A stretch of DNA of 64,000 bases. It comes from Klebsormidium nitens. Lineage: Eukaryota; Streptophyta; Klebsormidiophyceae; Klebsormidiales; Klebsormidiaceae. The number at the start of each line of letters is the position of its first letter. Position 1 is the stretch's first letter. Made by a program: the position numbers and the translations under genes. The stretch lies in assembly GCA_000708835.1 (NCBI GenBank), contig DF236981.1:186001-250000 (forward strand). The letters run 5' to 3'. Of this stretch, positions 1 to 11,485 are shown piece by piece. The notes beneath the pieces were generated by a model. That model was not told where the DNA came from and made no database searches. It worked only from the letters and a program-made list of their open reading frames with translations.

Positions 1-1
1 G

Positions 2-3000
2 TTCCACCTGCAGTACCTCGGCCAGCCTGCGTGCCTCGCGCAGTCGCCGCAGCTGTACAAGCAGATGGCGATCATGGCCGACTTCGGGCGCGTCTTCGAA
101 GTGGGGCCGGTCTTCCGGGCGGAGAAGTCGTTCACGCACCGGCACCTGTGAGCGAACGGAACGACTAGCTTGTTTGATTGTTCAGGTGTTGTTACCTGTA
201 AGCAAATCAGGGACCTGGAGAAGTCATTCAAGCACCGACACCTGAGAGCGAACGGATCCACGTCGCTGGTCTGATACTTATGCATCGCTGCCTGCTCAAG
301 CAAAGCGGAGGATCGAACGGATCCTGACGGCTCGTTTGATCTGTCCAAAAGCGAAAAGCTCATCTTATGAACATACAATCAGCATGAAATCAAAACGGAG
401 CATTGTGCAGAAAAGTCGTTGGTACAAACTGTGGTACTCGGGAAGGCTTGCATTTGGTGCGTCTGCCCTGCGAGGCTGACTGCATGACTCGCTTGTGGAA
501 TCTTTGTCGTCGCCCGAAACTTTTTCTTGCTGGTGCTTTCATAAAAGTCCTGCATGAACAAAAGGTCCCGCGATCAGGGTAGGATCAGGATACGATCCAC
601 TCCATCGTAAAGCGTATCCTCATCCTGGCAGCTGCTTCGTAGTAAAGTTGCGCAAGTCGTGGCGGTCAGTTTTTATCTTTACACCTTCAAGTCTCTGGTG
701 CTGGTTACAAATTTGTCGTGGGTAGAAGAAAGTTTACCACGTAGTCAAACTGCCCCACGGACCCTTAACATTCTCACTTTTAGCATTTCTGATTTCTCAT
801 GTCCCTGATTTGATGTCACTGTTCCGTTCAGGACGGAGTTCACGGGCCTCGATTTTGAGATGGAGATCAAGGAGCACTACGAGGAGGTGCTGGACGTGAT
901 CGACGGGCTGTTCGTGTCCATCTTCGAGGGGATCAACGCGCGGTGTCAAGAGGAGCTGGAGGCCGTCAACTCGCAGTACCCATACGAGCCGCTACAGGTA
1001 TTGGGTTTTGCGTCACCCCCGGGTTTGCTTTGAAGATGGGTTTGGGGTGAAGTTGTGAAGTGGTGCATTCTACCCTTCGACATTGCCGAGTGGTCGCTCT
1101 CTGGTTCTTGACGAAAGATTCGATCTCATTCAGTTTTATCAGCACGCAGAGTCGGCGATGTAGAATTTACTACTGATTTAGTAGACATCGAGAGCACGTT
1201 TTGGGGCGCCCTGCTTACGTTGCCATGATAAGCCTATAGTGCTTATATCAAGCGGAGTTGAACTTGTGCAACCTTATTTCGAGCTACTCTTTAAGAGCTA
1301 CAACGCAAGGAGTTAGAGGCCCAAAGCCTAGAAGCATCGATTCAAGCCTTACCAAGCATGTTCAATCTGCTATTCATACACTTGTCTATCCCAGTGTCAG
1401 CAAACTTGATCATCCCGCCAATCCCTTCTCGCTGCTTGTGCAGTTTCTGCCACAGGGCTGTCGCATCAAGTTTGCGGACGGAATCCAGATGCTGCACGAG
1501 GCAGGGTTCAAGGACGCGGACCCGCACGGGGACCTGTCCACGGAACTAGAGCGGGAACTCGGAAAGCTCGTCAAGGAAAAGTGAGCAACACGCACCTGTT
1601 CGGCAGATTGACCTGTTTTGCCTGTCCCTCTTTCCATTCTTCCAAGATGCTGCAATTCGTGGGTTGTCCCCTCTGTGAAGGCTGTACCTTTTGGCTCGCA
1701 GTGGTTTTTTCTCGGATCCTTGGGAAGGGAGCGGAACAGAATGGTGTGGGCTCTGCGGGGTAAAGGGCATTCTTAAGAGTACGACTTGTCAGAAGTATCC
1801 AGAGGCTCTTTTCATGATAGCAGGTTAAAAGAGGGATATCTTAGAAAGTGGTCAGGCGAAGTGACCGCGTGCAAGCCTGTCCGAAAGGACGATTTTTCTC
1901 ACGCACGAGTCTTCGAGCTTGACTTGTTAAAGGTTCTCAATGTACCGACAAACAATGTCTTGAACAAAAGAAAGGACTCGCACACCATGATGATTTCCCT
2001 TGTCTCAAGTGGGCCGAACGTACCAGAACAAAGTCGTCCGGTTGTACGGTTCGATCCGACGTCAATCTTTTTGCTCCTCAGATACCATACGGACTTTTAC
2101 ATTCTGACCGACTTCCCAATCGAGGCCCGGCCGTTCTACACGATGCCCTCCCCGGTTGACCCCCGGTACACCAACTCGTTCGACGTCTTCATCCGAGGTG
2201 AGTGCCACGTGTCAGTCGCTTGGGTCAGCCCCGTTTGCCCTTTTCGCGAAGGCATCTTTGAATTAGGCTGTTACTTTGACCAAACCAGACAGGTATGTCG
2301 GCCTCAGACCTGTATATTAACCAGCAAAAGGTCATGCCCCTGAGTTTTTCAAGAAAGTTGGTGCTTGGTAAAGGCGCCGGAAGTGGCTGCCTTGAGACTG
2401 GGCCGATGTGCAGTTAGTAAAACGTTGTTTTGGGCGGTTGAGAAGCTAGCGTCCAATCAGTTCTCATCAAGCAGATTCTACAACATATTAGTCACGGACA
2501 GCCAGCCTCAGGTTGAACCTCATATCGCTCCGGTCTTCATTCTCCTTGTGGGAACAAAGTATGTCTACTTCTCGTTGATTGTTGGCGTTTAGTCAGGGGC
2601 CCAGTCCAATATCTGCTGAAATGTCGCTTCCATCCTTTGCAGGCGAGGAGATCATTTCCGGCGCTCAGCGAATTCACGAGCCGGAGCTCCTCACCAAGCG
2701 AGCGACGGAATGCGGAATTGACGTGAAAACGATCAGCGCGTACATCGATGCTTTCAAGTAAGCCTGCCAGCAGTCCTCGCGGTTCTGTACTTTCGTGCAT
2801 CCTGTCCCTTCAGAGATTTACTGTCAATCACCGTTTTTTCTCGATCAGCAGGCCTGTTAGGCTTTCAATGTTTGCCGAGGCTGAAATGCAGTAGAATGGT
2901 CTCGAAGCAAGATTTGCCAGAGAGATCTAACAGTCAAGTACGTCTTTTGCCAGTACCTCCGCAACCAGAACCTGAAGTGCTTCAAAACTGTGTTGTCTCG

Positions 3001-3244
3001 GGTCTGCCATTACGATTCTTGTTCTTCTGAGTTTCTTATCAAGTGACGGCAGAAGCAGTACGTTATCTGCTTCCCAACACTCTGCGTACTGTAACATGAA
3101 CCCAACGATCTCTGCAGGTATGGCGCACTCCCTCACGGTGGGGCGGGCGTAGGCCTAGAGCGTGTTGTGATGCTCTTTTTGGCCCTGAACAACATTCGGA
3201 AGACGAGCATGTTTCCTCGCGACCCTCAAAGGTTGACGCCCTGA
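2..3244 (+). CDS. Cytosolic aspartyl-tRNA synthetase, 3' part (5' end outside window)
   Basis: The enzyme charges tRNA-Asp with aspartate in cytosolic translation. Six exons are in the window: join(<2..147, 832..997, 1444..1580, 2082..2197, 2643..2757, 3118..3244). All phases close and all introns are GT-AG. The visible part is the class II catalytic core. Motif 2 is [15 protein letters not shown] at the first exon junction, followed by [17 protein letters not shown]. Then come the stretch [10 protein letters not shown] and motif 3, [15 protein letters not shown], in the last exon. The protein ends [10 protein letters not shown], the usual C-terminus of eukaryotic/archaeal-type AspRS, and there is no bacterial GAD insertion. 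The N-terminal anticodon-binding domain must lie upstream of base 1. The first intron contains a degenerate copy of the exon edge (see 217-256). The family is certain; cytosolic location is inferred from sequence type, since the N-terminus is not visible. Confidence 0.95.
217..256 (+). repeat. Degenerate copy of an AspRS exon end plus splice donor
   Basis: These 40 bases match 121-160 (end of the first visible AspRS exon plus donor) with four substitutions, 96 bases downstream in the intron. One substitution changes the donor GTGAGC to GAGAGC, so the copy cannot act as a canonical donor. Confidence 0.85.
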
Positions 3245-4330
3245 TCAGGTGGTCCATAGGGGCGCTAGTGCGTACACCAACGTTGGATCTTATTGCACTG
3301 GGAAAGTGAAGCCTTCGGCATTCGTGCTGACTAAATTTTGGTCGACGGCTGGAGTATGTGTGCAGATGCCTTCAGCTTCCGGACATCGCATTCCCTGTCC
3401 ATATGCACCAGGACCTTTTGGGAGAGCTGCTCATTAAGACATGCGTCGATCTATGTTCAACGTGCAAAACTGGTCGTTCCGATAATGTATGCGCTCTAAG
3501 TCGTCAAATTCAGTAATCATAGCCAATAACTGAATTGTAGGCTGGTTGTTTCTGCATATCATATGTTCGATTCGATCATCGCACGTTGCATATCGCTTAA
3601 TTGGATTGGTCAAATCACCCATGCCAATGGGTGCAGGATCGGATAAAGTTCATGATCTACCTATGCAGGCCAAAGACCTGAACACCGTAACTGCTTTCAA
3701 CTGAATTGCGCATATGATCAGCACCGCCTGCAAGCATGCAGGTTTGCGCGACTCACCATGATCCCTGGGCTGTACCGTATGAACGTTTGGATGCATTTGC
3801 ATGTACGTGTGAGATCCATTGTTGGTCATCCCATCCGACTGCAAAGCTATCTGAGAGCTCGACGGTCACTTCGACATATCAGCAAGCTTGTATGGTAAAA
3901 GAACACCTTTGCTGACCTTCTGGGGCTTCATGCCAGTTTCATAATAGTTCAACACAAGTGTTGATTGCGTTATCCTACCATTTGCAGCAATATTCATATA
4001 CACAATTGGACGCAACGGAGTTCCTCGGAACTCATGAATGCTTACAATCTATTACGCTCAAGAATTGCTTGTAAACACAGGACAATCCAATGGTGACGTC
4101 TTCAGGGGGACCCACTTTGCTGCATCCTTCATCAACCGCTGCTGGACAACACTTTACCCTACAGAGACGCAACAGAGTTGTCATCGAGAATGTCATGATT
4201 GGCAAGTTCATAGGGCTGCAATCCCGGGGTCACTTTGATTGGTCATCATGTTTCCTTTGGACAAAGCCCTATGCTTCTTGACGATCCATTCTGCGCATAT
4301 GACCAATCACTCCTTTTCCCTCACCTTGGA
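3245..4330. other. Convergent intergenic region, AspRS / zinc-ribbon gene
   Basis: This stretch lies between two convergent 3' ends and should hold both 3' UTRs and polyadenylation sites. I see no open frame with splice support, no RNA gene and no clear repeat. Confidence 0.6.
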
Positions 4331-6004
4331 CTATCCCACCGCAGAATTCGCCCTCCCTGGCACAAGTCCCTTCCGCAACTGGTCATAGCACGCCTTGCAG
4401 TACCCCTGAAGGCCGTCGGGCCCTTTCCGCCACCGATAAAACGCTTCTGCGGGCTTCATTGTTTTGCAACACGCGCAGCGCTTGCTCTCTACTTTTGGGG
4501 CTGTCAGACTGGGGCGCTCCTTGTACTGTTCCCGTCTCCTTAAGGAGTTGCAGTTTTTGCACCAGGCTAGCAGGCCGGTTGGGGCTTTGGGCATACGGGA
4601 AAACTTGCTGGCTGGTTTTACCTGGTGGCACAGCGAGCACTGCTTTTCTAGCACGGCTATCTGATCTGGCCGCGTGATCATTTCGATGCACCTGGCCAAA
4701 CACAAACAATCTCATAAATCAGAATCATCGGACGAGCACAGACGTTCGTCAGAGGACATTATTACCTGGTCTTAGTAAGATGAGCAAAGTTCTCATCTGT
4801 ACACTACTTTGTCATCCATTTCTCTCGCTACTGTCGTTAAGACAAGATCAGAAGAAGTAGGAAAAGCGTTAGATTGGGCTCCGAGTTCACCGCAATGTCA
4901 TTGATTCATCAACTCCCCCAGCTAAGTTTCTTAGCATCTCCTCTGTAGAATTGATGGTCAAGTTGATGGTCGATGGATTATTCGGAAACTCCGCTTCGGC
5001 ACGCAGAGGGAATGGAAGCTTTCTTACCGTTTGCAGGACCGACACCGCGGTTCGAGCTTTCCTTTAAATACGAGGAAGTCTCTGGCCGGCTTAAAGTGCT
5101 GGCAGGCAGTACATGTTCGCCCCTCCATGCTTGCTTGCGGAAACTCTTTGTTTGTCCGCTTGCAGAACTCTTCTGCGTAGCATGCACGACACTGCACCAC
5201 AGAGTAGCTCAAGGTCAATGCAATTAATTCATGGAAGAGGAAGAGATCTGCACCAAAACTTGGTCCCTTGAAAGCTGATGTTCAGCAACTTTCCCGGGGA
5301 ACATCATTGAAGAGAGTGGCTGCATTCGAGGCCAGAGGGTCTAGGGGGAACATGCGTCATTGCGGAAAGTGGACGCTGGAACACGAAAGCTGCCGCAGAG
5401 CTGCCAATGCAGCTCAAGCAAACACTTCACCCATGTTCTTTGTTGTTCAAAACAGAAGGCTCACCTGATAGCTCCTACCGTCAGCTGTCGTTCTGAACTC
5501 CCTAAAATCTCCAATCACCTTCTCTTCGCGGCAGCATGAGCAGACTTTAGTGCCAGCCAGCGTGGGTGCAATCATTGCTTGGATGTCATACTTTGTCTTC
5601 GTCTTCCTCGAATCCTGCTGCCCTTCTGACTGCGCTCCTTGAACCTGGTCGCTCGGAGGTGAAGCAGCTCCGTTTTGCAACTCTGATACGAGGACTTGCT
5701 CTCTACTGCATACCGCTCCATAAACCCTAAGATTTTGCCGTCGCCCAGTGCAGTCTCCTTCCTGCCCCTCTACAATGCCGTCACTCTGCAATGACAAGTC
5801 GGGCATGACGTAAAGCCTGTTGACCGGAAATGGGGCCAGAACCCTCCGGAACATCCTGTCACCCGGGGCGTATACTGCGAAAATGCTGGAGTAAACAGCT
5901 TTACAGCAGGGGATGCCCCTTGGTCCATGGGCGGCATTGCACCAGCTGCAGCAAGCATGATCTGCGTGGATAGCAGCGGCGTAGTGAGCATGGCTGACGG
6001 CCAT
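4331..6004 (-). CDS. Protein with four tandem CxxC-CxxC zinc-ribbon units
   Basis: Model: complement(join(4331..4691, 5028..5191, 5465..6004)), 354 residues. Four zinc-ribbon-like units follow one plan: CxxC, 20-23 residues, CxxC. Cysteine pairs are at residues 155/158+181/184, 207/210+230/233, 253/256+279/282 and 307/310+333/336. Between the pairs is a KPxxxF-type and a GLxxxC-type core, for example CCKTMKPAEAFYRW then DGLQGYCKAC. The unit resembles the zinc-binding part of phage endonuclease VII-like proteins, but no catalytic region is visible, so the function is unknown; nucleic-acid or protein binding is an inference. The frame is open to base 6121, but the first in-frame ATG is at 6004, so an upstream exon is possible. 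The N-terminal 150 residues are cysteine-rich (HACCSWCNAAHG) and not recognised. Phases across both introns close exactly and the first intron splits a zinc unit, which supports the splicing. Confidence 0.72.
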
Positions 6005-6637
6005 GGCGCTCGTGCAATGCCGACCCCAATGCACAAAGCAACCACCGGCTGCCCAGGAGATCTTGCAGGACCGCAAAAAACAAGAACTAGATCGAGAGGC
6101 ATGTAATTGTACATATGAGGTTTACGAAGTTCACGAAGTTAACGAGATCAATCGAACGGATGCGATTGCTTGAGAGGAAAAGTCGTCATTACTGCCGAGG
6201 CTAAATCTGACCGTCGATCGTGAGCCTCTGAGCGCCCCTCTAGGCTAGTCTGCAGACGGCGGATGACGCGGACGGCGTTCATTCACTCATGCGCCTCTTT
6301 GCCAGTGAGTCTGTATCATCATAGCAGCGTCATTCTTTCATTCTTCCCAATCCAATTGTAAGATAATCTTGCCGTTGGCACCGGAGCATGTCAACTCTGC
6401 TGACGATCGCAACTCAGGCCTGTGCACTGATCCACAACTGCCTTGGAAAAATTAGCCGCGGACGCTTGCATCCGTCTATCTACAAGAGCAACACCTGGTA
6501 CCCAGACTTCGACCCGCCATTTGAGAAGATTCCGAACGCGAAAACGGCTTGCCTGAGCTGACTTCGCGCTCGACAACAAGCTTGTCACCTTGTGGTCGTT
6601 TGACCCTTCAATATCTGCTGTTTGCTTCAAACACGTA
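6005..6637. promoter_or_regulatory. Divergent upstream region, zinc-ribbon gene / At4g18490-like gene
   Basis: The two genes point away from each other across about 630 bases, so both promoters should lie here. I see no TATA-like or other element that I can assign. An ATG-started frame in another phase (5770-6114, minus) overlaps this region but has no recognisable content. Confidence 0.4.
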
Positions 6638-9600
6638 ATGGACGATCTTGACTTGAGCTTCAGCCCTTTGAAGAAGGAAGCGCCTCCTTCGGGCTCAGCT
6701 GCTTCCATCGAGGCTGGAGATGGGCCTCGACCGGGACCTGAGAAGAAGATGTTTCTCGGTGAGAGTTGATTACTGTGCTACCTGGGTGTGACAGTCGTGT
6801 GGCATGGGAAGTGACGGGGGAAGTGAAAGGATTGTTCATGCAGACGCATTAAAAAGGATCTCGAGCTCACGGATTTCACTACTGCGTTAGCGAATGAACC
6901 CCAATATATCTTCAAAATTTTGCATCCCGCATCTATCTTTGCAGACGATGAGCTTGGGGACGACTTCCTCTTCGACCTGCGGAGGAAAAGTGACATGACA
7001 TTCGAGCCTTCTCCTCATAAACCTGGAGCGATCAAGAAACTGGACGCGACAAAACAAGCTGACATGTTGTAAGTTCCAAAATTTTGCATAGAGCCTTGAA
7101 GCCCTGATATACAAGAAGTGACAGTCTTTGGAACGTGTATTGCAAGCCGCGATCATGTGGCGAAAAAAGCATTCATTTCTTTACTGCTGATTCGCAGGGA
7201 TTTTGACCTGACAGACTTCGGGGCATCCATTGGCAAAGTGAAGAATACCGCAAACTTCGATTGGACAGCAGACCTGGAGAAAGGCGGCGGCTTTGATCTT
7301 TTCAAAGCTTTTGAGATCCCAAGCTCCCCGGAGAAGTTCCGACCAGAAAACAGCCCGCACGTCCAAGCACTTCAGAAAGGAATCGAAGACTTGCCAGTCT
7401 TCAGAGACCCCACCGAAGGATCAGTGTAAGGCGAACTGAGATGTCTATTACGACAGCACATATGCTTGCAGAACGTGTCAACCTTTGAATGCAATTTAAA
7501 GCACCATGCAGGACCTTGTGCCACTTCCTATAATCTGTTCGAGTAGATTCAAAGATGATGAGATGTTTCAACTTATGTTGTGCAGGACAACTGAGAATCT
7601 GGAGAAAGAGTCGAACAGAGACCAGGAGCAAGTTCAACCGCTTGTGGCCCTAGAAGTGCGGAATGTTGATTCTGAGCTAGTGAAGAGAGGTGCCGCCTCT
7701 AAACAGCCTCCAGAAACAGGAACTCTTGAAGGAGAACACTCGAAGTTCGAGAAAGAGGAAGACAAGGACTGTCGCCAGCGGTCAGAAATCGACGACGTAT
7801 CGACACTAAGGTAGGTCAATTGCCAGTAGTTGCAATCAGAGTCCTTCGTTCAGCACTAATCACCCCTGCTACTATATATTGCTCGTTTGGCCTTTTCACT
7901 TGATCATGCCTGCCTCCTTACCCGTATGTCGCAATATTCAAAGGTCAATTCTACTGTCAGCAGGAAAGAGACCGGTGTTGTGGATGAAAAGGACGCAGAC
8001 AGAGGGAAGGCATCAGGTCCAAGCAACCCAAGCCACGAAGTGCCTGTCGTCGATGGAAGAATTCCAAACCCTGGCGAGACCAAACAGTCCACGGCGCGGC
8101 CTCCACTATCTCAACAAGTCAAGTAAGGCTGTCAACGGTACCCCAAGGAGACTGAGCTTGAAGCATTCTCAAAGCCTGAAAAGCACTTCGGACAGCCTGG
8201 ATGCGCATTTCTTAAATGGCGCCGGTGGAAAACGTGATCTGTCAAAGCGTTGTGCATGCAGGTCATCGATGGAGAAGAAAACGTCGAAAGATCTGTCTGC
8301 ATCGGTCGACACTCCAACAAGCAGTCAACCAGCCAAGTTCGAGTCCATCTCGCGGGCCCTACAGGTTCCCGTGCCTAATTCTTCCTCGCCGTCATCCTCG
8401 AAAGATAAAAACCTAATCAAGAAAGGCATCACCGTTTCTGGTCTGAGCCTGAGCAAGTCACAACCCCTATCGACAATCTTAGGAAGCAGGTTAAGCAGCA
8501 GCTTGGCCAATGCATCCAGCCGTCTCGCAACCGGTTCTCAGATGAAACCACCAGCTTCGGTGCCTGTGAAGGCTGGGCTTGCAGGTCCTCAAAGGTAATC
8601 AGCAATTTTTCCTGTTTCCAATTCTGTCGAGATTGGTATTGATGTCGAGGCTTTCTAGAATCTTGATAGCTTTGTTGCAGACAGCAATCTGCGGCTTTCA
8701 GGCTGCGCGCTGATGATTGCGTGCTGTGTCCAGGGCTCAAGTGGCGCCCGTGGTCGCCCAGACTTTGAGAGAAGACAAGAAGACAGAGCAGGAAAACCGT
8801 GGACCGGGAAGCTTGTCTGGGGGTTCTTCTCTCAAGCGTACCCTTCCTATGCCGGTAAGGTTGGAAAATGCGATATGTGGAGGATCTTGTTCTTGTCACC
8901 GTCTTACGTGACTGCAAGCTTTGCAACCTACTTGAGACAAGCGAGCGCAATTGTCACTGATCTGCTCTGTTAATCTGCAGGAAAGAGAGCCGAAGAAGGA
9001 TTCTCGACTTGATGTCAGCGAGACTTCCTCCAAGCTTCTTTCACCGAAGAATATTGGTCTTGGACGACTTCAGGTGAATCGTTAACTAGTTGCCCGTATT
9101 GCGAAGGTTCATAAGAATTGAACACTGAGCCCAGTAGTGGAAGGCACCGTGTGGAACATACATTTCCAGGCCTACTTGATGGTTTCACTTCATGCTGTTG
9201 TGCCACTGATATTGAACTCCTTCCTCTTTCTTGCTAGGCTGGCACATCTCCATTTGCTCGCAAAGTACTCTCGCCTTCCTCAGGACCGTTGAGAATCCAG
9301 GTGAAAGCAACCGAGCCTTTCGAGAAAAGAATATTTGGTGCCTTGTGAGTCGTTTTTCAGAGTCCAGACTGCTCGATCCCAGTATCCGCCTTTCCTGCTT
9401 AAACATGAACCTGCGAGGTGTATACATCGATTTGTAATTAAAACAGATCGGTCCTTCATCTCAGAGCTCCTTGCTGAAGCGGCCTTCAAGACAACATGAG
9501 GAGGATTACCCAAGAGCAACGTCTTTACCGGGTTCGGCGCCCAGTCTCGTCAGGTAAGACCTGCTCAGTGCCAGCAGCGGTTTATGTATCCTCTCATCGC

Positions 9601-10510
9601 AGCCCTGTCATCTTCAAACAACCATCGTGAGCTGGCCGAAAAATTTGAAACGATATGTCTTCTGCTTTGCTGCTGACGCGTCATGGGCAGACTGTGTCTC
9701 TGCTCTTGTGTTTTCAGGTCATCGCAACTGCTTGACATGTCGTCTTCCCTTGCGAAACCGAGTACGCCAGTTGAAGATCATCCAGCTAACAGCCCCATGA
9801 AGCAGGTAAGGTGCAGGAGGGAAAGGGGTAGTACTGAAAGTCATGCAGCCGATATCTTAACAAGATAGCAAATTCATCAAGGAAGTGGGGAAATATTGAG
9901 CCGAAGCGATGCATCAAAGGACGCGGCCGCTCCGCAAGGTAATCGTGCTTTGATTTTGCAGAGTGCGCCTGAGGCAGCTACTCCGGCCAACGATCCTCAG
10001 ACCGCGGACATGGATATTTCGCCGTTCGATAGTATCATGACAGTTGCAAAACGCGGTGCACCAGAGTCTCAGGAACTGGCGGAAGAGATCATCAAGAAGG
10101 GCGAAATTGCGAAGAAAGCTGACGAGTACACCAAGGAACTTGATCAGGTACTGCCGTCAATGACTTGGCAGTCGTTTCCTCGGCAAAACAATAGGTACAA
10201 GAACGGCATTCTTCGTCGGCCGAATCTTTGCATTCACTGTCCCGTTGTGCTCTTCCTATATCTGCACCTGCCTTGACGGTCGACGTACGAGACTCATGTT
10301 CGACAACCTTCTGAGTTTGACGTTTGAAAATATTTGCAGATGTATGCTTCTCTGAAGAAGAAGCACGAGGAGGCGAAGGACCTGCTCGTCAAGGCCCTGA
10401 TCAACAACAACCGAATGCAGATGCTGAACAACCCAGTGACAGAAGACAAAATATCCTTTGCACTGCTTTTCCTTCCAACGCTTGATTTTCAGTCATCCAT
10501 GTGTCCGTGA
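6638..10510 (+). CDS. Conserved plant protein resembling uncharacterised At4g18490 family
   Basis: Thirteen exons: join(6638..6758, 6945..7068, 7198..7425, 7586..7810, 7961..8122, 8262..8594, 8734..8854, 8981..9073, 9238..9300, 9447..9553, 9718..9805, 9869..10147, 10340..10510). This gives 704 residues, and every phase closes. The acidic N-terminus has [12 protein letters not shown] and then [15 protein letters not shown]. The middle 450 residues are Ser/Pro/Lys-rich and look disordered. The C-terminus holds a helical stretch ([16 protein letters not shown], then [10 protein letters not shown]) ending in a coiled coil with [17 protein letters not shown]. This order resembles, from memory, the plant family typified by uncharacterised At4g18490; no biochemical role is known to me. 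The start is the first ATG of the open frame. Exons 5 and 6 lie in overlapping open frames, so one frame alone would misplace this part. Family assignment is moderate; the exon chain is more secure. Confidence 0.7.
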
Positions 10511-11485
10511 TTGCCTGCTTCAGCGGACGAAGTGGAGAATTCCACCTTCTCATCTGAAAGCAATAGTAAGAAACGCACTCATCAATCTCTCCAAGGATTC
10601 TGTCTGTTTCTCGCTTTAGCTCAAAGATGACTGCTGACCGCGATCCCTGCCCCAGTGGTTAGAAGCTTCCTACTGCCTTCAAGTCCTTGACTGTGACTTT
10701 CTGTGGACTGGAGCACATATGTGCCATCCAACGCTCCATCGCCCAGATGTTTTCCACAGAAGGGACCCCTGGACTGACTGTGGAAGAGTGATTACGTTCG
10801 TAGGAGGCATCTCGAGTAGTGACATGCAGAAATGTACTGCCCAAATTGAACGGAGGAACAACAGAACGGAGGAACAACAGAAGGAATCGGGACTTCCAAC
10901 TTGGCTGTGGCTCTCTTTGGAATCTGTGGGTTCTGATCAGTGTAAATATCGCATAGAATTCTCCCAAACAGTCCCCGTTCAATATTCTCGATCCAGCGCA
11001 TCAAGCACATGGGAAGTTACCAGTCCATGAGCTTGCACAGCAGTGACAGCAACATCTTGATCATCCCTGTCAATCATGCAATGCCAACATTCATGCATGT
11101 CTACGCAACAATGATGCATCGTGCTTCGTTATATTTAACGATCAGATATTTGGATGCTATGTAAGAACCGGGATTGCTCAAGTGCGGGATATGATGTCCG
11201 AATGTTAGCACAACTGAGATATGATGCGTAATCACAAGTTGAAAGTGACATGCCTGGAGTGAAAGGGCTCCACACCCCCAGTACACACCACTAGCATGTT
11301 AAGACGACGTCTAACAATACGCATAGGAGCGATCCAAAAGGCTCCACTGACGCAAAAGAACATGCGATCTGCAACCATAGTGAGAATGGGCCTCTTGAAA
11401 ACTCTGATATAGAACACTCTTCCTTCCCCAAGCTTTGTACAGGATATCCTCGGTTACGATACAACACCCCCTGCGAATGTCGGAT
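10511..11485. other. Convergent intergenic region, At4g18490-like / DDB1
   Basis: It lies between two convergent 3' ends. Apart from a perfect 16-bp tandem duplication at 10848-10879 I see no gene, RNA or repeat family. Confidence 0.6.
10848..10879. repeat. Perfect 2 x 16-bp tandem repeat
   Basis: The unit GAACGGAGGAACAACA occurs twice head to tail in the convergent intergenic region. It looks like simple replication slippage. Confidence 0.9.

Noticed and set aside
5770-6114. ATG-started 114-codon minus frame overlapping the zinc-ribbon first exon
   Set aside because: It lies in a different frame, with no motif. The overlapping frame runs directly into the first zinc-ribbon unit and closes in phase.
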